Positions 25,534 to 34,431 of a stretch of 64,000 bases of DNA are shown here, piece by piece. This DNA comes from Paenibacillus sacheonensis. Its GTDB lineage: Bacteria > Bacillota > Bacilli > Paenibacillales > Paenibacillaceae. The notes beneath the pieces were generated by a model, which ran no database searches, had not been told where the DNA came from, and was given only the letters and a program-made list of their open reading frames with translations. The position numbers were made by a program, and so were the translations under genes. Within the stretch, counting starts at the first letter, position 1, and each line of letters starts with the position of its first letter. The stretch spans positions 1 to 64,000 of the forward strand of contig NZ_JAAAMU010000022.1 in NCBI RefSeq assembly GCF_009909195.1, in the 5' to 3' direction.

Positions 25534-27883
25534 TCAATCCAGCACGGTCACGACGAAGTTGTCGAACACGGCCGTTTGCTCGAATGTGCGAAGGCCCGCG
25601 TAACCGGATGTCAAGCCGGCATCGGTAACGGCGAGCTTCCGGATGCCGTTGACGTATCCGCTGATCGAGCCGCCGCGCAGCTCGAGGCGCAGCTGGTACC
25701 AGGCTCCCGGGCTGGCTATCAGCCCAGCCTCGCCGAGCTTCGTCCAGCTGCCGTTTATTTTCTTGTACAGCTGGACTTTGTTTTGCCCGTAATTGATGCG
25801 CAGGGTGTAGTAGCTGGAGAAATCGGCGCTCGCCCGCGCGATCAGTCCCGACGAGGAGTCCGCGTCTGTGCGGTCGTACGCCTTGACGGAGGCCGTCACG
25901 GCGACGTCGGCGTAGGCGTCCCCTGCTCTCGTTTCCGCGATTCCGCGCGCGGACTGCTTGAGCGTCTGCGAGAGAAGCGTTTTGGCGACGTCGACCGCTG
26001 GGGACCAGGCGCCGCCGGAGGCGGTCCAGCCGTCCGTGCCGGTCCCTTGGAAGCGATCGCCGTACGCGACCGGTTCGAGCATGACCGCATCGGCCCGCGT
26101 CACGTTGCCGGAACCCGCGACGGTGCCTGCCGTCAGCTTCACGTATTGGTCGGCCCCCGCCGCGAAATATGGGGTGTCGATCAAGCGCCACTGCCCCGTG
26201 ATCGTGGTTTGGTTGACGGCGGGGATCGTGTCGGTCACGCCGTTGTGCCGCACCGCGTACGCGACGCTCTGCGATGACGTTTGATGATACGGATAACGCA
26301 CATAAACGTTGTAATAGCCGGGTTCGCCAACCTCTAGCGTCCATGTCGCCGTGCTTCCCGCCGAGTTGCTGTAACGGGAGCCGCCGCCGTAGCTGCCGGA
26401 CAGCGTGCTGTCCCCCCATGTTCCCGTCTCCGCATAACCGCTGCCGCCGTTATCGGCGACGATCGCTTCCTGCGGCTTTATCGGCCCGATCACGTTGGAA
26501 TACGGCGAATAGCCGCCATCGGGGCTCTTCGCCTTCACCCGGTAGTAGTAGCTGGTTCCCGGAAGCGCGGACGCATCGTCCGCGATCGGCACGGAAGCAT
26601 TGTAGTCGTCCGGCGCCGTTACGTCGTCCGTCACGTCGGCGGTAACGACGCTCCACGGGCCGGACGGCGAAGCCGCGCGTTCGAGGTCATACGCCGCCGA
26701 GGTCGAGGCGCCTAACCAGGAGAGCGCGTGCACGGAATCGGCCGGGAACAGAATCGGCGCAGTCGGCACAGTCCATGCCGGGACCGGTATGCCTTTGATG
26801 GCATACGCATACTGACGGAGCTGATTGAAGATCGCCGTTTCGTTCGCCCAGTTGCCGCTCGGGAAGCCGGGATAGCGCAAGTACGACCAGTCGCCGACCG
26901 GCGGCCAATGCCATCCGCCCATTTTATGGTGGGACATGCTGCCCCAGACCATCGCGCCGGCCGTGCCGTTGCTTTGTACGGTTTGCAGCAGCCGCTCGTT
27001 GACCTCCGGCGTGAAATCGCCGAATTCCCCGATGAAGAGCGGCTTCTTGCCCTGGGTCGTCGTTCGCCATTCGTTCAGCTTGGCGATGGGATCCGAATAA
27101 TTGTGGTATAGATAGATATGCGGATCAATAAAATCAATATTAGGGTCGTTCAGCGCATTGGCCCTGATTCCTTGAGCGCGTACATATCCGCCGTCGCCGA
27201 CGAGGTGATTGGCATCCAGGCTTTTGACATAAGCGGCCATTTCGCTCGTCCAGGCGTCGGTGGACCGCAGTTCGTTGCCAAGCTGCCAAGCCAGAATGGC
27301 TTTATCGTTCTTGTACGGCACCTGCGTATACGTGTTGACTCGGTTCAGGACGAACCGGATGAAATCCTTGAAGTCCTGCCGGATGACCGGATCGGTCCAG
27401 AAATCATCGGCGCTTTTGCCGCGGAAAGCCGCCCAATCCGGCGTGCCGCCGACATAGTTGTAGCTGTCCACAAAAGGTACGATCAGCCGGACGCCGTACG
27501 CGTTCGCCAGCTGAAGCATTTTGTCGAACAGCTTAAAGGCGCTCTCGTCGTACAAGCCGGGTCCCATGACGTGGCGGAAGGCTCCCGGTGGGTCGCCGGC
27601 CATTCTCACCTCGAATGGATACAGACGGATGACGTCGATGCCCGAACGGCTCGCTGCCCGAATCTCATCCTCGATTTCGGCCGGATCGGCCCATGCCCGT
27701 TCCAGGAACGGAGCGTTCGTGCCGATGAAACGATACTCGGCGCCGCCGTCCATGAGTTTATCGCCAGATCGCGTAATATAATTCTCGGCGCCTCCCCAGG
27801 CCCTGTCCGCGTTACTTGACGACAGGCAGACGGCGAGCACGATAACGAAAAAAGCGCAGTACCCGTTTCAATCCTTTATTCAT
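25534..27883 (-). pseudogene. Secreted GH5-like glycoside hydrolase with binding modules; signal peptide out of frame
   Basis: The main frame (to 27840) encodes about 768 residues: a (beta/alpha)8 hydrolase domain similar to GH5 mannanases and cellulases, with the acid/base Glu in AILAWQLGNE (about 190) and the nucleophile Glu in PLFIGEFGD (about 272). A fibronectin-III-like segment (about 370-465), a golvesin-like module (about 467-595, ADNGGSGYAETGTWGDS) and a C-terminal laminin-G-like module (about 600-768) follow. The proper start is the ATG at 27883 (GGAGGGG 7 bases upstream), encoding MNKGLKRVLRFF. An A6 run at 27848-27853 is one base too long, which puts this half of the signal peptide out of frame with VIVLAVCLSSS. 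Repaired length about 782 residues. Either a sequencing error or slippage-inactivated gene. Confidence 0.75.
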
Positions 27884-27899
27884 GTGCATACCCCTCCAG

Positions 27900-27915
27900 T
27901 TGTAAGCGCTTTATA
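27900..27915 (-). promoter_or_regulatory. cre-like site before the GH5-like gene
   Basis: TTGTAAGCGCTTTATA has the AAGCGCTT core and 14 of 16 consensus positions of a CcpA site. It lies directly upstream of the ribosome binding site. The rest of 27916-28242 shows nothing definite. Confidence 0.4.
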
Positions 27916-28242
27916 TTTTGCGCGGCATCGTTCCGCGCTGATCGTCCGAACTGCCGCATCCCTCCCCCTTTCGAGATCCAAAGCCGAAGCGTCCGCACCC
28001 TATGGTATGCGCTTCCATTAACGATATATGCTGGATGGGGCGAATAAATGAACGGCGAATGTCCCGAGTACGGTTGGCGAATCTGGCGCTTGGGGAAATA
28101 CGAGTCAATTGAAGAGATAGCGAGTAATCAGGGGGAGCGGGTCAATAGCGATTAAAAGCGTTTTATTTGCGATGGCGCAGCCAATAGCGGCTACCGTTTC
28201 TTTTTGCCTTTTCAGCTAGCGTCCTCCGTTAGGGTTCAATAG

Positions 28243-28659
28243 TTATTTGACCAGTCCGTAGAAGTACCAGGCACACCAAATTGCTAATGCAAACCAAATA
28301 ACAATGATGAAAGTGCCTGCGATCCAATTCTTAGGCTTTCCAAATTTTATTTGCTCCTCTGCCTTTGCTCGGAATTCTTCAAGCACTTCTTTAGGGAAAA
28401 GTCGAAGTGCTATGTAAACACCTAATGGCACAATAATTAAATCATCTAGGTATCCAAGAATCGGTATAAAGTCCGGGATCAAATCCACGGGACTAAACGC
28501 ATATGCAACTACACAAATGGCAGCTATTTTCGTGAACAAAGGTATTCGCGGGTCACGATATGCAAAATACATGACCATCAAGTTTGATTTTAGTTTCTTC
28601 GCCATAGTCTTCAATCTATTAAATAATGATTGCTTTTTAACATTCGCTTTAGCGTCCAT
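28243..28659 (-). CDS. YkvA-type membrane protein (DUF1232)
   Basis: About 138 residues. The diagnostic DUF1232 core is IPLFTKIAAICVVAYAFSPV (about 41-60) followed by DLIPDFIPILGYLDDLIIVP, with the Pro-Asp-x-Ile-Pro-Asp pattern. A C-terminal membrane anchor follows (WIAGTFIIVIWFALAIWCAW). The function of this widespread family is unknown. The ATG at 28659 is taken as start because AAAGGATG lies 7 bases upstream; a TTG two codons earlier lacks spacing. Monocistronic. Confidence 0.85.
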   Translation of the reverse strand: MDAKANVKKQSLFNRLKTMAKKLKSNLMVMYFAYRDPRIPLFTKIAAICVVAYAFSPVDLIPDFIPILGYLDDLIIVPLGVYIALRLFPKEVLEEFRAKAEEQIKFGKPKNWIAGTFIIVIWFALAIWCAWYFYGLVK

Positions 28660-28822
28660 TGACAAACATCCTTTTGAGAGTCTAAATAATACCGTCCTTT
28701 ATTCGGTTTCTTCATTGATGAATCCTACCCGTCCCTCGGTTTTAATAGTTTATCTCTGCGGAGCAGCTGCGGTTACCTCCCTTTTCTCCTGATAGAACGT
28801 AAGCATGAAACATACGGCAAAC

Positions 28823-28846
28823 AAGGCTGGCGCATGCGCCAGCCTT
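28823..28846. terminator. Perfect 24-base palindrome after the NlpC/P60 gene
   Basis: AAGGCTGGCGCA is followed by its exact reverse complement. It lies 46 bases past the stop of the endopeptidase gene. Only a weak T-rich tail follows on the minus strand, so a terminator role is probable but not certain. Confidence 0.5.
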
Positions 28847-28891
28847 CGAACCGCTTAATTACATGGGCTAATATAAAGGATTAGAATACGT

Positions 28892-29932
28892 TTAGAACAC
28901 CCTTCGGGCCGTCACGAACCGGTCCTTCCACTGCCCGTCGAAATCCTCGATATGGACCCCCAGCTTGTCCGAATAGGTATGCAGAATTTTGCCGTCCCCG
29001 GCATAGATTCCGACGTGGCCGATATCGAGACCCCTCGCGCTGAAAAAGAGCAGGTCGCCCTTCCGCAGTTCTGCGAGCTTGACTTCTTGGCCCTCCTTTG
29101 CCTGCTCGTACGAGATGCGCGGGAGATCGATTCCGAGCACTTCCCCGAACACGCGTTTCACGAACGAAGAGCAATCGAAGGCATCGGTTTGATCGGTAGC
29201 CGCGCCGAAATGATAATGCGTCCCGATGAAGGACGCCCCATACTCGATAAGCTCGTCCGCCTGCTGCATCCTCAATTCCGGACTCGCATAATTCGAATAC
29301 TTGAGCTTGGCCGACATGAACCCGATCTTCCCGTCCTCCGTCTGCACCTCGAGCCACTTCGCGTTGAGGGCGCGGATGACGTGGATCCGCTGTCCTTTCG
29401 CGAGCATCCGGACGACGGAGGCATCCGTTTCCGAACCCGGTTCGGTTCTCAGGTTAACGCCGTATGTAATTTCGGTTTCGAGCGTATGTATGGACGATAT
29501 GCTGATGGACCGGTCGTATGCGTGCCATTGAACGACGTTACCCAGCAATTCGCTGACGAACCGCAGCGGTACCATGGAGAAGCCATTGATTAATTTCCCG
29601 GGATTAGCAAGCGCCAGCTCTTCCCCGTTCTTGTAGGCCAGCTTGTCACCCAACCGGTAAGTAATCAGCGTATTGTCTTTTGTCGCGGTAATCGTTTGCG
29701 CCTGCTCGTCCCAGTTTACCTTTGCCCCTTCCGCCTCGAAAATCGGGCGCACGGGCACGAAGCTGACTCCGTGCTCGATCACGGGCGGCGCGGCAAACGC
29801 CAGCGAACGGCCATCCAGCAGCAAGGATGGCGGCTGTGCCGCTTCCGCATGGGCGCGATGGGCTTGGACCGTCGTCGTCGTCGTCAGCATCAGCAACGCT
29901 AAGGCTGCGCATTTGATTGTACTTTGTTGCAT
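28892..29932 (-). CDS. Secreted NlpC/P60 cell-wall endopeptidase with copper-amine-oxidase-like and SH3 domains
   Basis: 346 residues with a signal peptide (MQQSTIKCAALALLMLTTT). Domain order: a copper-amine-oxidase N-domain-like repeat (about 36-147; VIEHGVSFVPVRPIFEAEGA and INGFSMVPLRFVSELLG), a bacterial SH3 domain (about 152-212), and an NlpC/P60 peptidase domain (about 222-346). The catalytic triad is visible: Cys254 in AFDCSSF, His306 in DIGHVGIY and His318 in KILHTYS. Enzymes of this family cut gamma-D-Glu/diamino acid bonds of peptidoglycan. The combination with the copper-amine-oxidase-like domain is common in Paenibacillus. It appears monocistronic. Confidence 0.9.
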   Translation of the reverse strand: MQQSTIKCAALALLMLTTTTTVQAHRAHAEAAQPPSLLLDGRSLAFAAPPVIEHGVSFVPVRPIFEAEGAKVNWDEQAQTITATKDNTLITYRLGDKLAYKNGEELALANPGKLINGFSMVPLRFVSELLGNVVQWHAYDRSISISSIHTLETEITYGVNLRTEPGSETDASVVRMLAKGQRIHVIRALNAKWLEVQTEDGKIGFMSAKLKYSNYASPELRMQQADELIEYGASFIGTHYHFGAATDQTDAFDCSSFVKRVFGEVLGIDLPRISYEQAKEGQEVKLAELRKGDLLFFSARGLDIGHVGIYAGDGKILHTYSDKLGVHIEDFDGQWKDRFVTARRVF

Positions 29933-30103
29933 CTATTGGACACCCTTTCCAAGCGAGATACTCTATAGACGCGATTCGATTCGATTTGTTCTGACTTTTG
30001 GAAGGATGGTCGATTTTTCCAGTCCCCGGCAGCTTATTTTTTATCTCTTATCTCCCGAAGAATAGCTTCAATTCCTTCCATCTTCCTTAACGTTTGACCT
30101 CCA

Positions 30104-30192
30104 TTTTTGGAAATGGAATCAAGTTTTTGTCATTTGGTTTTGACAGGAACTTGATCCCATAAATAACACGATTTTCGCGGCTTTTTATGACC
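30104..30192. repeat. Copy of repeat family B
   Basis: A TTTTGGAAATGGAATC module, inverted arms CAAGTTTTTGTCA/TGACAGGAACTTG (30120-30152, two mismatches), CCCATAAATAA, then an ATTTTCGCGGCTTTTTATGA module. The remainder of 29933-30322 shows no gene. Confidence 0.7.
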
Positions 30193-30248
30193 GACAGAAG
30201 TCAACAACGCATTGATTTAACGCAGCATGTTGTCCGGATATCAATGCA

Positions 30249-30279
30249 AAGAACCCCGTCAGCGAATGACGGGATTCTT
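30249..30279 (-). terminator. Terminator of the four-gene operon
   Basis: Arms AAGAACCCCGTCA and TGACGGGATTCTT pair with one mismatch around a 5-base loop. It lies about 45 bases past the stop of the aldo/keto reductase gene. Confidence 0.6.
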
Positions 30280-30322
30280 GCTATCTTATCCAATGATGCT
30301 GTTTCAGCCTGCCATCATTCAT

Positions 30323-31207
30323 TCACAATCCGTTAAATGCATCGTCGGTTTGATAAATTTTCGCCGTTAATCTCGGGAGCTCGGCGATATCGAAGGACGG
30401 CTCATACCGGTTGACCAGCTCCACGTTCTGCTGAACCTCATGCGGCCAGCGCATGCCGACATTGATGACGCCCACCCTTGAATCGGACAGGACGAATTTC
30501 AGGCATACTTCATACGGATCCGCCGCTTCGATCCATCTCGGTTCCAGCTGTCCGAGCAGCCTTTGCAGGATACCGGATGTCATGGGCCTCATGACTGCAA
30601 CCCCGATACCCTTATCCTTGGCTTGGTCTAACAGATGCAGCGAAGCGGACTGATATATGAGGCTGTAGTTGACCTGAACGAGGCTGAACATCCCCGTATC
30701 CATCAAATCCAGCGCCGAATAAGCGTCCTCCGTCGTGAGGCCAAGCCAGCGTACCTTTCCTTGTTCCCTAAGGGTCAGCAGCGCGTCTAGCGGGCCTTCG
30801 TTCAAAATATGCTTCGTATCCGTACCGGAATACGTGCCGCCATGAAATTGAATGACATCGACATGGTCGCATTGCAATCGCTTCAGGCTCTCCTCGACAC
30901 TCCGGATGACAGCCGCCTTGTCTTGACCGTGCGCCGTCACCTTCGTTGCCAGGAAGCATTCATCCCGCCGGGTTCGCATGACTTCGCCGATGATCGACTC
31001 GCTGTGGCCGTTCCCATAGCTCGGGGCCGTATCGACATAATTGATGCCCGCATCCAATGCGGCATGGATCGTGCTTATCGCCGTCTGCCTTCCCTCCATG
31101 CCGTAGGGGTCCCACCCTCTAGCCTTGTTAACCCCTGCAAATACATAACCGCCGACTGCAATCCGGCTCACGTTAAGCCCTGTTTTCCCCAAGACCGAAT
31201 ATTTCAC
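30323..31207 (-). CDS. Aldo/keto reductase
   Basis: 294 residues, a TIM-barrel NADPH-dependent oxidoreductase. It begins MKYSVLGKTGLNVSRIAVGG. The catalytic tetrad is visible as Asp and Tyr in YVDTAPSYGNGHSE, Lys in FLATKVTAHG and His in VDVIQFHGGTYSG. The group acts on aldehydes or on sugar-like polyols. It is the last of four co-directional genes (metallo-beta-lactamase fold, amidohydrolase, Rieske protein, reductase) with gaps of 4, 18 and 14 bases, so it should take part in the same pathway. Substrate unknown. Confidence 0.9.
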   Translation of the reverse strand: MKYSVLGKTGLNVSRIAVGGYVFAGVNKARGWDPYGMEGRQTAISTIHAALDAGINYVDTAPSYGNGHSESIIGEVMRTRRDECFLATKVTAHGQDKAAVIRSVEESLKRLQCDHVDVIQFHGGTYSGTDTKHILNEGPLDALLTLREQGKVRWLGLTTEDAYSALDLMDTGMFSLVQVNYSLIYQSASLHLLDQAKDKGIGVAVMRPMTSGILQRLLGQLEPRWIEAADPYEVCLKFVLSDSRVGVINVGMRWPHEVQQNVELVNRYEPSFDIAELPRLTAKIYQTDDAFNGL

Positions 31208-31221
31208 AAGCCTGCCCTCCC

Positions 31222-31629
31222 CTACATGTGCACGACGATTTTACCGGATTCTACCGTGACGGGATACGTTTCCAATTCCCCGGTTTCGCCGGCTTCCTCA
31301 GCTTCAACCGTCACATCGTAGGTTTTGACCAGACATTTGTGCGGGTCGAAGATCGACTTGCCATTCGTAATATCAAACTCCCAACCGTGCCACGGGCAGA
31401 TCAGGATCTCGCCCTCCCGGCCGTAGACGTATTCGCCGGGCCGCGATGGCAGCGTCATGCCGGTTACGGTACCGACGCAAAGCGGCGCACCTTGATGCGG
31501 GCAGCTGTTCTTGAGTGCGTAATACGTATTGTTCACATTAAATACGCCGATCGGGCGCCCTTCTACGACCATCGTTCTTCTTGTTCCCGCCGGAAATTCG
31601 GCGACTGCTCCGATAACATGCTTTCCCAT
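31222..31629 (-). CDS. Rieske [2Fe-2S] protein
   Basis: 135 residues, a stand-alone Rieske ferredoxin-like protein. The cluster ligands are visible in NSCPHQGAPL (Cys-x-His) and LICPWHGWEFD (Cys-x-x-His). Between them lies an insert with PSRPGEYVYGREGE, often seen in ferredoxins associated with ring-hydroxylating or demethylating systems. It may carry electrons to an oxygenase, but no oxygenase gene lies in this operon. Position: third of four genes, after the amidohydrolase. Confidence 0.88.
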   Translation of the reverse strand: MGKHVIGAVAEFPAGTRRTMVVEGRPIGVFNVNNTYYALKNSCPHQGAPLCVGTVTGMTLPSRPGEYVYGREGEILICPWHGWEFDITNGKSIFDPHKCLVKTYDVTVEAEEAGETGELETYPVTVESGKIVVHM

Positions 31630-31647
31630 GTCAAGCGCCTCCTTGAT

Positions 31648-32748
31648 CTAGAGCTTATAGAATTCAAGCGCATTTTCAAAAAAAATACGACGGCGCAGTG
31701 CTTCCGGCAGCTTAGGAAATGCGCGGGTCGGGGAGTCGAAATCCCAGTGCGGATAATCGCTGGAAAACATAAGTAAATGCTCGGCGTCCATCATGTCGAA
31801 GATTTGCAGCAGGTGGTCGTCCTTGTCCGGTCTTTCCAGGGGCTGCGACGTAATCCGCACATGATCGCGCAAATATTCGGTCGGCCGGCGTTTCAACCAG
31901 GGGACCTCGGAGCGAAGCGCCTTGTATTCCGCATCAAGCCGCCACATTAAGGGAGCTAGCCAAGAGACGCCGCCTTCGACAAGGACGATCTTGAAGCCCG
32001 GAAACCGCTCGAATACGCCTTCCGTCATAAAACTCACCAGATGAGACTGAAAACCAAGCGACAAACAAGTATGCCATTCAATGTAATGGGTCGGGTACCC
32101 CGGAGACGGCTGCGTGTTGATTCCCATTCCATCGGTACCGGGATGAATGGCGAAGGGCAGCCCGAATTTCTCGCAAGCCTCATAGATCGGATAGTACTCC
32201 CGCTGCCCGAACGGGGATCGGGCGCCGGAATCAGTCATCACCTGCACGAAATGCGGATGTCCCGCCCAACGCTCGATTTCGCGCGCGGCAGCCAGCGGAT
32301 CCTGCGTGTTTACGGTGATCGAACCTTTGAATACGCCATCATGATTGTATTTGCTCAACCACGTGTCCGCAAGCCAGTCGTTATAGGCAGCTGCGATTGC
32401 CGTGCCGAAATCGGGATCGGGGTGCAGATTGCAGAAAGCGCGCGGCATGAGTATCGCATACGCATGGCCGTATTCGTCAATGAGCTGTTTCCGGAGGAAG
32501 TCCGGGTCGGAGCCCGATGAACCTCCCTGCGGCGGTCTTGCGTCCACGCGGTCTCCCTGCACGGGATTTCCGAAAAAGCCGCGTCCGCCACCGTTATAGC
32601 GGTCCCGCCAAGGCTTCTTCATGTAGGAGCGGATTTCCTCCGTGCTTCTGGGGTAAGGGTGCACGTCGCAGTCGATGAGTCCTGTCCGAATTGTCTTCTG
32701 TTCGACCTTCGTATCCGTCTGCTGCTCCATCTTTCCGTTCGCCTCCAT
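31648..32748 (-). CDS. Amidohydrolase-family TIM-barrel metalloenzyme (ACMSD-like)
   Basis: 366 residues of the amidohydrolase-2 group (ACMSD/LigW-type decarboxylases and hydrolases). Metal ligands are visible in LIDCDVHPY (Asp-x-His), in GLPFAIHPGTDG (His) and in LMFSSDYPHWDFDSP (Asp). Members decarboxylate or hydrolyse aromatic and heterocyclic acids, which fits the neighbouring Rieske protein. It is the second gene of the operon, 4 bases after the metallo-beta-lactamase-fold gene. No signal peptide. Confidence 0.88.
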   Translation of the reverse strand: MEANGKMEQQTDTKVEQKTIRTGLIDCDVHPYPRSTEEIRSYMKKPWRDRYNGGGRGFFGNPVQGDRVDARPPQGGSSGSDPDFLRKQLIDEYGHAYAILMPRAFCNLHPDPDFGTAIAAAYNDWLADTWLSKYNHDGVFKGSITVNTQDPLAAAREIERWAGHPHFVQVMTDSGARSPFGQREYYPIYEACEKFGLPFAIHPGTDGMGINTQPSPGYPTHYIEWHTCLSLGFQSHLVSFMTEGVFERFPGFKIVLVEGGVSWLAPLMWRLDAEYKALRSEVPWLKRRPTEYLRDHVRITSQPLERPDKDDHLLQIFDMMDAEHLLMFSSDYPHWDFDSPTRAFPKLPEALRRRIFFENALEFYKL

Positions 32749-32752
32749 TATG

Positions 32753-33418
32753 TTATGATCGCTTATTCATAAAATAATTGTCATGGCCGGGAACTATGAT
32801 ATCCGCAATCCGCGCGATGCCGTCAATGGACTTTACTGCCGCTTCCGGATCGGTCGTATTAAAGTAATAATCGCGCGCCAGATAAAAGTCCTTGGTCATT
32901 GCCGCATCTCCGGCCACGACCACCGTCAACCCCTCGCACGCAAAGACAAGCGAGCCATGTCCCTTGGAATGTCCGGGCGTAGGCAAAATTTCAATTCCGG
33001 GCATCAAGCTTCGATCCACCGGAATCAATTTCGTCAATAAGAGGGACTCGGGACTTTCCGCCGGAACTTGCCCGCGGCAATGTTCGATTTCACGCTCGGG
33101 CATGAACCACTTTGCATGCGGAAAAGCTTCGATGCCGTAGCGGTGATCGCCATGAAAATGCGTAAGAAACACATCCGTGATTTGCTCCGCCTTCAAGCCT
33201 GTACGCTGGTCCAAGACCTGGAGCATTTCTTCAGGCGGGCAGCTCGGATCCACGATGATGGTTCTTCCGTTCGTTCTGATCAAAGTGCAGGTACAGCGGG
33301 GGGAACGGTATCCCTTATCGGACGATTCGCCCCAGAATTTGTTTCGGCTTAAGTAGCCGATCGTCAATACGTCCCACTTGATTGGTCCATCGAAGCCTTG
33401 ACCGTCTATCGCATCCAT
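32753..33418 (-). CDS. Metallo-beta-lactamase-fold hydrolase
   Basis: 221 residues. The metal-binding motif is VFLTHFHGDHRYG (His-x-His-x-Asp-His), followed by the His in PTPGHSKGHGSLVF, the Asp in VVVAGDAAM and the final His in IIVPGHDNYF. Such enzymes hydrolyse lactones, thioesters or esters. It is the first gene of the four-gene operon; the ATG at 33418 follows GAGGAAA. It may open a lactone or ester for the downstream amidohydrolase, but this is inference. Confidence 0.88.
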   Translation of the reverse strand: MDAIDGQGFDGPIKWDVLTIGYLSRNKFWGESSDKGYRSPRCTCTLIRTNGRTIIVDPSCPPEEMLQVLDQRTGLKAEQITDVFLTHFHGDHRYGIEAFPHAKWFMPEREIEHCRGQVPAESPESLLLTKLIPVDRSLMPGIEILPTPGHSKGHGSLVFACEGLTVVVAGDAAMTKDFYLARDYYFNTTDPEAAVKSIDGIARIADIIVPGHDNYFMNKRS

Positions 33419-33525
33419 TTTCCTCAGCTCCCGGAGATCGGTCTTCTTCTAAAATACGGCCTGCAGCTCGCCACCTGGTTGAATGTTCATCAATTGCATG
33501 CTTCACATCGACTGTTCGTCACGCT

Positions 33526-33541
33526 CGAGAAAGCGCTTTAA
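33526..33541 (-). promoter_or_regulatory. Weak cre-like site before the four-gene operon
   Basis: On the minus strand TAAAGCGCTTTCTC carries the AAGCGCTT core of a CcpA site with some mismatches. It lies about 110 bases upstream of the first gene. Apart from this and the repeat at 33750, 33419-33988 shows nothing clear. Confidence 0.3.
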
Positions 33542-33749
33542 GTTCTATGCACCCCGGACTTTGTCATCGCATTCAATCAGGGGCATCGCTCCTTTCGCAA
33601 TTCTATTCATTTAGTATACAAGAAACGGGAGAATTCCTTAAGAAGTGAAATGTTTGTCAGTTACTTACCTTTAGGTTACTAAGGAAGTCATGAATCCGTC
33701 TTTATTTATCGTAGTTATCATGTGACGTTAAACCATTGTCCAAACTAAG

Positions 33750-33840
33750 CTTCCTGTTAGCATAATGAAAAAGAGCAGCTGCCGGCGGCAAACTGCTCGA
33801 TAGTCCGTTCAACTAACGTCTCCTGTTAGTTTAATAAAGC
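33750..33840. repeat. Full copy of repeat family A
   Basis: TTCCTGTTAGCATAATGAAA, then GAGCAGCTGCCGGCGGCAAA and CTGCTC as a hairpin, then CGTTCAACTAACGTCTCCTG and TTAGTTTAATAAA, which repeats the opening motif. The element is thus flanked by direct copies of a CNGTTAGNNTAATGAA-like motif. Confidence 0.65.
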
Positions 33841-33988
33841 GCGTCATTTAGCTTCTGGCAATTCCCTCCGGCCGACCATATAAAACGGCAATGAGCAGGC
33901 ATGCGTACAGTCAAGCGGTTAGTCGCCTACATAGTATGAGGTACACTTGCATGTAAAATCATAACTATCTTTTGCCAGGAGCGATGAG

Positions 33989-34270
33989 ATGGCCTATTCG
34001 GGAAATAAAGGATCCATGAGGCAACCGCCGCAGTCTCCTCCACCAACATTCATCCCGCCGAAACCTCTAGTTTCTTATATCGTCGACTGTTTGTACCAGT
34101 ACACCTATGTTTGGCTTAGGTCTGGCGAAAACTTCTGGTTTTATCCGACATCTGTCGACATGGACGGTGTTGCAGGGTTTAGATGGAGCGGATCATATTG
34201 GTACTTCTATGGTATCGATCCGCGATTCATTGATGCCTCATCATGTCCTCCGATTCCTACCCTTTTCTGA
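33989..34270 (+). CDS. Small proline-rich Bacillales protein
   Basis: 93 residues. A proline-rich N-terminus (PQSPPPTFIPPKPL) is followed by an aromatic-rich domain (YTYVWLRSGENFWFYPTS, GFRWSGSYWYFYGIDPRFID). The pattern of PPPxFIPPxP followed by TYxWLxxGxxFWF and GFRW is seen in many short hypothetical proteins of Bacillus and Paenibacillus, sometimes labelled transporter or collagen-like without evidence. No signal peptide. The ATG at 33989 has AGGAG 7 bases upstream. A surface or spore-coat role is a guess. It is alone on the plus strand and has its own terminator. Confidence 0.75.
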   Translation: MAYSGNKGSMRQPPQSPPPTFIPPKPLVSYIVDCLYQYTYVWLRSGENFWFYPTSVDMDGVAGFRWSGSYWYFYGIDPRFIDASSCPPIPTLF

Positions 34271-34283
34271 GCATTAAAAACAG

Positions 34284-34317
34284 AGTGCCGGTGGTTCTGT
34301 TCACACCGCACTTTTTT
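34284..34317 (+). terminator. Terminator after the proline-rich protein gene
   Basis: Stem AGTGC-GGTG/CACC-GCACT with one bulge, followed by six T. It begins 14 bases past the stop codon. Confidence 0.7.
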
Positions 34318-34363
34318 AGTGATATTTAGGACAAGGCTGGGGTTCATGTTTGGTACGAGCGTA

Positions 34364-34430
34364 AACTGCTGCCCGTTAATTCAATGAACAACGGCAGCCG
34401 ATCGAATGACCGGCTGTCGTTGAATATTCA
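34364..34430. repeat. Copy of repeat family A (second subtype)
   Basis: CTGCCCGTTAATTCAATGAA, then a CGGCAGCCG...CGGCTGTCG hairpin with the loop ATCGAATGAC. The hairpin closely matches that at 12366-12403. Confidence 0.65.
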
Positions 34431-34431
34431 T

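Noticed and set aside
25411-26277. Plus-strand frame of 288 codons opposite the GH5-like gene
   Set aside because: Antisense shadow; no start signal and no recognisable domain.
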